Source: Catenuloplanes atrovinosus
Lineage (GTDB): Bacteria > Actinomycetota > Actinomycetes > Mycobacteriales > Micromonosporaceae
DNA: 64,000 nt
Direction of reading: 5' to 3'
NCBI RefSeq assembly: GCF_031458235.1
Contig: NZ_JAVDYB010000001.1
Span: 2,253,001 to 2,317,000, forward strand
Below are positions 60,397-64,000 of the stretch, one piece after another (the stretch's first letter is position 1; every line of letters begins with the position of its first letter). A program made the translations under genes and the position numbers. The notes under the pieces were generated by a model. That model searched no databases. It saw only the letters and a list, made by a program, of their open reading frames with translations, and had not been told where the DNA came from.

Positions 60397-61200
60397 ATGG
60401 CAGAGGACCGGATCGACGCCAGTGCGATTCCCGACGACGACGTGACCTGGACCATGCTGGCCACGCTCTACCTGCGGGCGCAGGAGAACCGGCGGGCCCG
60501 GCCGGTGCTCGGCGATCCGTACGCGGCCGAGGCGCTGGCGCGCATCGACTACCGCTTCCCGCCGATGCGCCGGCGCCTGCTCACCGGCGGCGCGCAGTTC
60601 ATCGTCACGCTGCGCGGCCGGCGGTTCGACGACTGGGCGCGCGCCTGTCTCGCGCGGCGGCCGGACGCGACCGTGCTGCATCTCGGCTGCGGGCTGGACA
60701 GCCGCATGCTGCGCCTCGATCCGGAGCACCGGCTGCGCTGGTACGACCTGGACATCCCGCCGGTGATGGCGCTGCGCCGGCGGCTCTACGCCGAGCGCGG
60801 CGGCTACCGGATGATCGACGCCTCGGTCTCCGACCGGGGCTGGCTGGAGAGCATCCCGGCGGACCGGCCCGTGCTCGTGGTGGCGGAGGGCCTGCTGCCG
60901 TACCTGACCCCGGAGGCGGTCGGTGACCTGCTGCGGCGGATCACCGACCACTTCCCGGCCGGGGACCTGATCTTCGACGGCGTGCCCCCGTGGATGGTCC
61001 GGATCGCGCGGCCGGTCAGCTGGACGCCGGCCACGCACCCGGTCACGGCCGCGGCGCCGCGGCTGACGCTGGCCGAGCGCGTGCCGATCAGCGCCGGATA
61101 CGACCGCATCCCGGTCCGCGGCTACCGGGCGATGTACCGGTTCGTGCACGCGGTCCGCCCGCTGCGCGAGTTCCTGGTCGGCTACCGCTACACGTTCTGA
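60397..61200 (+). CDS. Class I SAM-dependent methyltransferase, leucine carboxyl methyltransferase-like
   Basis: A 267-residue protein of the LCM/Tcm O-methyltransferase group (PF04072). ATG 60397 is used; GTG 60394 directly precedes it. TMLATLYLRAQENRRARPVLGDPYAAEALARIDY is the typical N-terminal helical part, TVLHLGCGLDSRMLRL the SAM motif I variant, WYDLDIPPVMALRRRLY motif II and VLVVAEGLLPYLTPEAVGDLL motif III. Actinobacterial members methylate carboxyl or hydroxyl groups of polyketides or other small molecules. Overlaps the end of the converging hydrolase gene by 13 bases. Confidence 0.9.
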   Translation: MAEDRIDASAIPDDDVTWTMLATLYLRAQENRRARPVLGDPYAAEALARIDYRFPPMRRRLLTGGAQFIVTLRGRRFDDWARACLARRPDATVLHLGCGLDSRMLRLDPEHRLRWYDLDIPPVMALRRRLYAERGGYRMIDASVSDRGWLESIPADRPVLVVAEGLLPYLTPEAVGDLLRRITDHFPAGDLIFDGVPPWMVRIARPVSWTPATHPVTAAAPRLTLAERVPISAGYDRIPVRGYRAMYRFVHAVRPLREFLVGYRYTF

Positions 61201-61928
61201 GGCCTCAGCTGCCGGGCGAAGAACCGGTTCGCGTCGTCCGCCTCGAAGGCCGGGATGCCGGTGTGCCCGCCCAGGTTCGCGTGCAGCGTCTTCTCCGCGG
61301 AGCCGAGCGCGTCGAACACGTCCAGTGCCAGCCGCCGGTCGTTGCCCTCGTCGTCCCACTGCAGCAGCACCCGTACCGGGACGGTGACCCGCCGGGCCTC
61401 CTCGATCATGCCGCGCGGCAGGTAGCTGCCCGCGAACAGCACCGCGGCCGCGATCCGGGGCTCGACCACCGCCAGCCGGAGTCCGATGGCGATCACCCCG
61501 CCGGAGTAGCCGACCGGTCCGCCGATCTCCGGCAGCGTCAGGACGGCGTCCAGCAGCGCCCGCCACTCCGGCACCGCGCGCTCGACCAGCGGCAGGACCA
61601 GCCGGTCCACGATCTCGTCGAGCGGCTCACCGGTTCGCAGCGCCCGTTGCAGGTCCGCCCGCGCCCGCTCGGCGTCCGCGAGCGGTGGCCGGTCACCGGC
61701 GCCCGGCTGTTCGATGGTGACCGCGGCGAAGCCCGCCGCGGTGGCGTGCCGACCCCGGGCGGCCAGCCGCGGATGCATCCGGCGCAGCCCGCCCGGGTGT
61801 CCGATCAGGATCAGCGGCATCGGCGCGGCGGCGGACGTGGGCGTCCACAGCAGACCGGGTACGCCGCCGAGCGTGAACTCGCGTTCGAGGACGCCGTCGT
61901 CGAGGCGCCGCGTGGTGGTGAAGTGCAT
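61188..61928 (-). CDS. Dienelactone hydrolase-like alpha/beta hydrolase
   Basis: A 246-residue hydrolase. ATG 61928. LILIGHPGGLRRMHPRL is the oxyanion part, the nucleophile Ser lies in GPVGYSGGVIAIG, Asp in LLQWDDEGNDR and His in HANLGGHTGIPAFE, a complete triad in DLH-like order. The sequence is closest in style to small alpha/beta hydrolases annotated as dienelactone hydrolases. Substrate unknown. Converges on the methyltransferase gene. Confidence 0.85.
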   Translation of the reverse strand: MHFTTTRRLDDGVLEREFTLGGVPGLLWTPTSAAAPMPLILIGHPGGLRRMHPRLAARGRHATAAGFAAVTIEQPGAGDRPPLADAERARADLQRALRTGEPLDEIVDRLVLPLVERAVPEWRALLDAVLTLPEIGGPVGYSGGVIAIGLRLAVVEPRIAAAVLFAGSYLPRGMIEEARRVTVPVRVLLQWDDEGNDRRLALDVFDALGSAEKTLHANLGGHTGIPAFEADDANRFFARQLRPQNV

Positions 61929-62113
61929 GGTCGTGCCTTTCGGGAGTGCTCACCAACGGTGCTCCCGGACGACCTACCGCCCGACCGTGACCCCGAAGGA
62001 GAGCACCCACGTCGTAACGTCCACGGGTACCACCTCCTCGACTCCGTCCCGGCCCGCCGACATGCTAACCGCGCCGCCCACCCGCCGCCAGCGGGTTTCA
62101 GCTCCCGCCGGCG

Positions 62114-63109
62114 TCATCCGAAGAAGGCCAGCAGCTCGGCCGTGACGAAGTCCGGGTTCTCCGCGATCAGCCAGTGCCCGGCCCCGGGGACGTCGACCGC
62201 GCGGGTGATGTTCGGCATGCGGGGCTGGACCGTCGAGCGGGTGAAGGCGAGCGTGCCCTCGGCGGTCAGCAGCAGCGCCGGCACCGTGACCGGCTGCGCC
62301 GCCGTGTTGTCCCGCTCGTCCTGGTCCAGGGTGCGGTACAGCGCGAAGCCGCCGGTCAGGACCTCGGGGCGCTGGTACGTACGGGCGTATTCGTCGATCT
62401 GTTCCGCGGTGAACGGGGCCTTCGCGCCCGGCCCGCCGAAGCTGGTCCCGCCGTACGCGACGTACCCGTAGAACAGCGACAGATAGCCGCGGACGTCGTC
62501 GTCGACCAGCAGTTCGGGGAACCCGTCCTGGGTGTGGAACGACATGTGCCAGCTCGCCTGGCGGTAGGCGTTCGCGCCGAGTGCGGGACCGGGCAGCGGG
62601 TAGTCGAGGTGGGCGTACCTGACCAACTCGCCCGGGAACCGCGCGGCGTACTGGAACGCCACCCCGGCCCCGAGATCGTGCCCGGCGAGGTTGATCCCGC
62701 GCAGTCCCAGCCGGTCGGCGAGCAGCCCGTGGACGTACCGGGCGAGCGTGGCCTTGTCGTAACCGGACGGCGCGCCAGCGCTGTCCCCGAGCCCCGGCAG
62801 ATCGAGCGCGTAGACCGTGTACCGCTCGGCGAGCGCCGGCATGATCTCGCGCCACGAGTACCACGTCTGCGGCCACCCGTGCAGCAGGACGAGCGGCTCG
62901 CCGCGCCCGCCGGTGACGTAGTGCATCGTCACGCCGTCGACCTCGGCCGTCTCGTGCCGGAACAGCCGGTTGAAGTCGGCGTCGTCCCGGGTGGCCGCGT
63001 CGTGGGCGGTCGCCGGCGTCGCCCCGGGCCGCTGGCCGGTGGTCGTGCACGCGGCCGTCAGGACGAGCGCGGCCGTGAGCGCCGCCGTGATCCATGCTTT
63101 CGTGAACAT
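62114..63109 (-). CDS. Exported epoxide hydrolase/haloalkane dehalogenase-like lipoprotein
   Basis: A 331-residue alpha/beta hydrolase; ATG 63109 gives MFTKAWITAALTAALVLTAAC, a signal peptide with a possible lipobox Cys, and ATG 63121 or 63166 are alternative starts. The mature enzyme has VLLHGWPQTWYSWREI (HGxP oxyanion), the nucleophile Asp in INLAGHDLGAGVAFQ (GHDxG, where esterases have Ser), and His in PGAGHWLIAENP. An Asp nucleophile marks epoxide hydrolases and haloalkane dehalogenases. Export is unusual for this family. Substrate unknown. Confidence 0.88.
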   Translation of the reverse strand: MFTKAWITAALTAALVLTAACTTTGQRPGATPATAHDAATRDDADFNRLFRHETAEVDGVTMHYVTGGRGEPLVLLHGWPQTWYSWREIMPALAERYTVYALDLPGLGDSAGAPSGYDKATLARYVHGLLADRLGLRGINLAGHDLGAGVAFQYAARFPGELVRYAHLDYPLPGPALGANAYRQASWHMSFHTQDGFPELLVDDDVRGYLSLFYGYVAYGGTSFGGPGAKAPFTAEQIDEYARTYQRPEVLTGGFALYRTLDQDERDNTAAQPVTVPALLLTAEGTLAFTRSTVQPRMPNITRAVDVPGAGHWLIAENPDFVTAELLAFFG

Positions 63110-63172
63110 GGCCGTCAGCATGGCCGGCGCTGTTGCACGACCGCCAGAAAAATTGCCGATCCGCATGAGCGG

Positions 63173-64000
63173 TCAGGCGGACACCTCGAACAGCGCGGCC
63201 TGCTGCGGCTTGAGCAGCGGCACCGCCAGGCCGACCGCGGAGAGCACCCGGCCGGGCAGCGTCACCGAGCCGGACGCCAGCCACGGCGGCGGCGCGTCCT
63301 GCGTGACCGGGCCGGTGAGCAGCGGCCGTACCGTGTAGAGCCGGTCCGGGTGCAGGCCGGGGAACCGGATCGGGGCGGGCAGCGCGGCCTGCGGCGCGTC
63401 CAGCGTGACGTACGCGAAGACGGCCTGCCGCCGGTCCCGCGCGACCACGCCGTGCACGAGCTGCGCCGGGTCCGCGGTGTCGCCGCGCACCACCCGGCCG
63501 GTGTGCAGCAGCTCGCGCAGCCGCTTGTGCAGCGCGATCCACTCGGTGATCGCCTCGCGCTCGCCGGGCGTGGCGCGCAGCAGGTTCCACTCGATGCCGG
63601 CGCTGCCGAACAGTGCGGTGACCTGCCGGAACGCGAGATCCGTGGTGCGCCCGGTGATGTGCGCGGCCTTGTCGCCGAGGTGCCCACCGAGATATTCCGG
63701 GGGTACGAGCACCGACGTCCACCGCTGGATGGTCTGCCGGTCGAGCGGGTCGTTGGTGTCCGAGGTCCAGAACCGGTCGACCAGCTCCAGGATGCCCAGG
63801 TCGATCCGGGCGCCGCCGGACGCGCAGCTCTCGATCTCCACGTCCGGGTGGGCCACCCGCAGCTCGCGCAGCAGCCGGTAGAGCGCGGTGGTCTGCCGGT
63901 GCGCCACGCCGGGGGCGAGCACGTCCCGGTTGTGGTCCCACTTCAGGAACGCGATCGGGTACTCGCTGAGCAGCGCGTTCAGCCGTTCCAGCACGTACCC
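63173..64000 (-). CDS. GH36 alpha-galactosidase, C-terminal part (runs off right edge)
   Basis: 276 C-terminal codons of a GH36 alpha-galactosidase of the AgaA/RafA type. The nucleophile Asp is in IAFLKWDHNRDV (KWDxNR), the C-S-G-G substrate loop is IESCASGGARIDLG, and the acid/base Asp is in FWTSDTNDPLDR; all three are in the classic order. GWMGAHLxD-like 'PPEYLGGHLGDKAAH' follows, then the C-terminal beta-domain. It removes alpha-1,6-galactose from raffinose-type sugars or galactomannan, fitting the other plant-polymer hydrolases in the window. Confidence 0.93.
   Translation of the reverse strand, partial: GYVLERLNALLSEYPIAFLKWDHNRDVLAPGVAHRQTTALYRLLRELRVAHPDVEIESCASGGARIDLGILELVDRFWTSDTNDPLDRQTIQRWTSVLVPPEYLGGHLGDKAAHITGRTTDLAFRQVTALFGSAGIEWNLLRATPGEREAITEWIALHKRLRELLHTGRVVRGDTADPAQLVHGVVARDRRQAVFAYVTLDAPQAALPAPIRFPGLHPDRLYTVRPLLTGPVTQDAPPPWLASGSVTLPGRVLSAVGLAVPLLKPQQAALFEVSA

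Overview
The window is very GC-rich, densely packed actinobacterial chromosome. Strong third-position GC bias, many GTG starts, GTGA/ATGA stop-start overlaps, secreted plant-polysaccharide hydrolases, STAND/NB-ARC regulators, a SARP regulator and a PknB-era style Hsp70-like surface protein together suggest a filamentous Micromonosporaceae-type organism (Actinoplanes/Catenuloplanes/Micromonospora relatives). That placement is inference from gene content, not from a marker gene. No rRNA, tRNA, CRISPR array, integrase or insertion sequence was found.

Layout. 1-8 kb: a divergent epimerase/MarR pair with a clear palindromic operator, TetR and cupin genes, a secreted GH43 arabinan/xylan-type hydrolase, a GT87-like membrane glycosyltransferase, a methyltransferase coupled to an alpha/beta hydrolase, and an SDR-like protein without the usual catalytic pair. 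8-14 kb: a GH11 xylanase with a CBM2 and a CGAAA-N-TTTCG box upstream, an SRPBCC-MFS-Dabb operon, and a STAND ATPase with a C-terminal HTH. 14-22 kb: MFS pump, an internally deleted FAD monooxygenase remnant, a NarL-type two-component system, an intact monooxygenase paralogue, an MMPL transporter and a septum-formation-family protein. 22-31 kb: GH5 enzyme, tandem AraC regulators opposite an alpha/beta hydrolase, small membrane proteins, and a response regulator with a degenerate HD-GYP domain facing a large PAS histidine kinase.

31-40 kb is the most unusual part: a lower-GC non-coding stretch, a short SARP regulator whose C-terminus ends in a VYFAGRDQ motif, a GT-B-like protein coupled to a small protein, and two divergent NB-ARC/TPR proteins, one of which begins with a matching VFQAGRDQ motif. 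The paired motifs resemble the short amyloid-type signalling motifs known to link bacterial NLR-like proteins with partner proteins, so this may be a signalling island. 39-50 kb: metallophosphoesterase and lipid kinase, a second GH43-like secreted enzyme, a frameshifted Hsp70-like protein with 54-bp repeats, an SRPBCC protein, a three-gene operon of periplasmic-binding-like and von Willebrand A lipoproteins, and a subtilisin.

50-64 kb: single-domain response regulator, poly-gamma-glutamate hydrolase-like protein, amidohydrolase, BLUF photosensor, DUF6194 protein, luciferase-like oxidoreductase with ArsR regulator, a MarR/YbhB pair with twin operators, an 830-bp non-coding stretch with two 19-bp minisatellites, a TetR-controlled membrane protein, Old Yellow Enzyme, methyltransferase, hydrolases, and the C-terminal part of a GH36 alpha-galactosidase running off the right edge. 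Common themes are plant-polymer breakdown (GH43 x2, GH11, GH5, GH36), detoxification/redox enzymes with dedicated small repressors, and multi-domain signalling ATPases.
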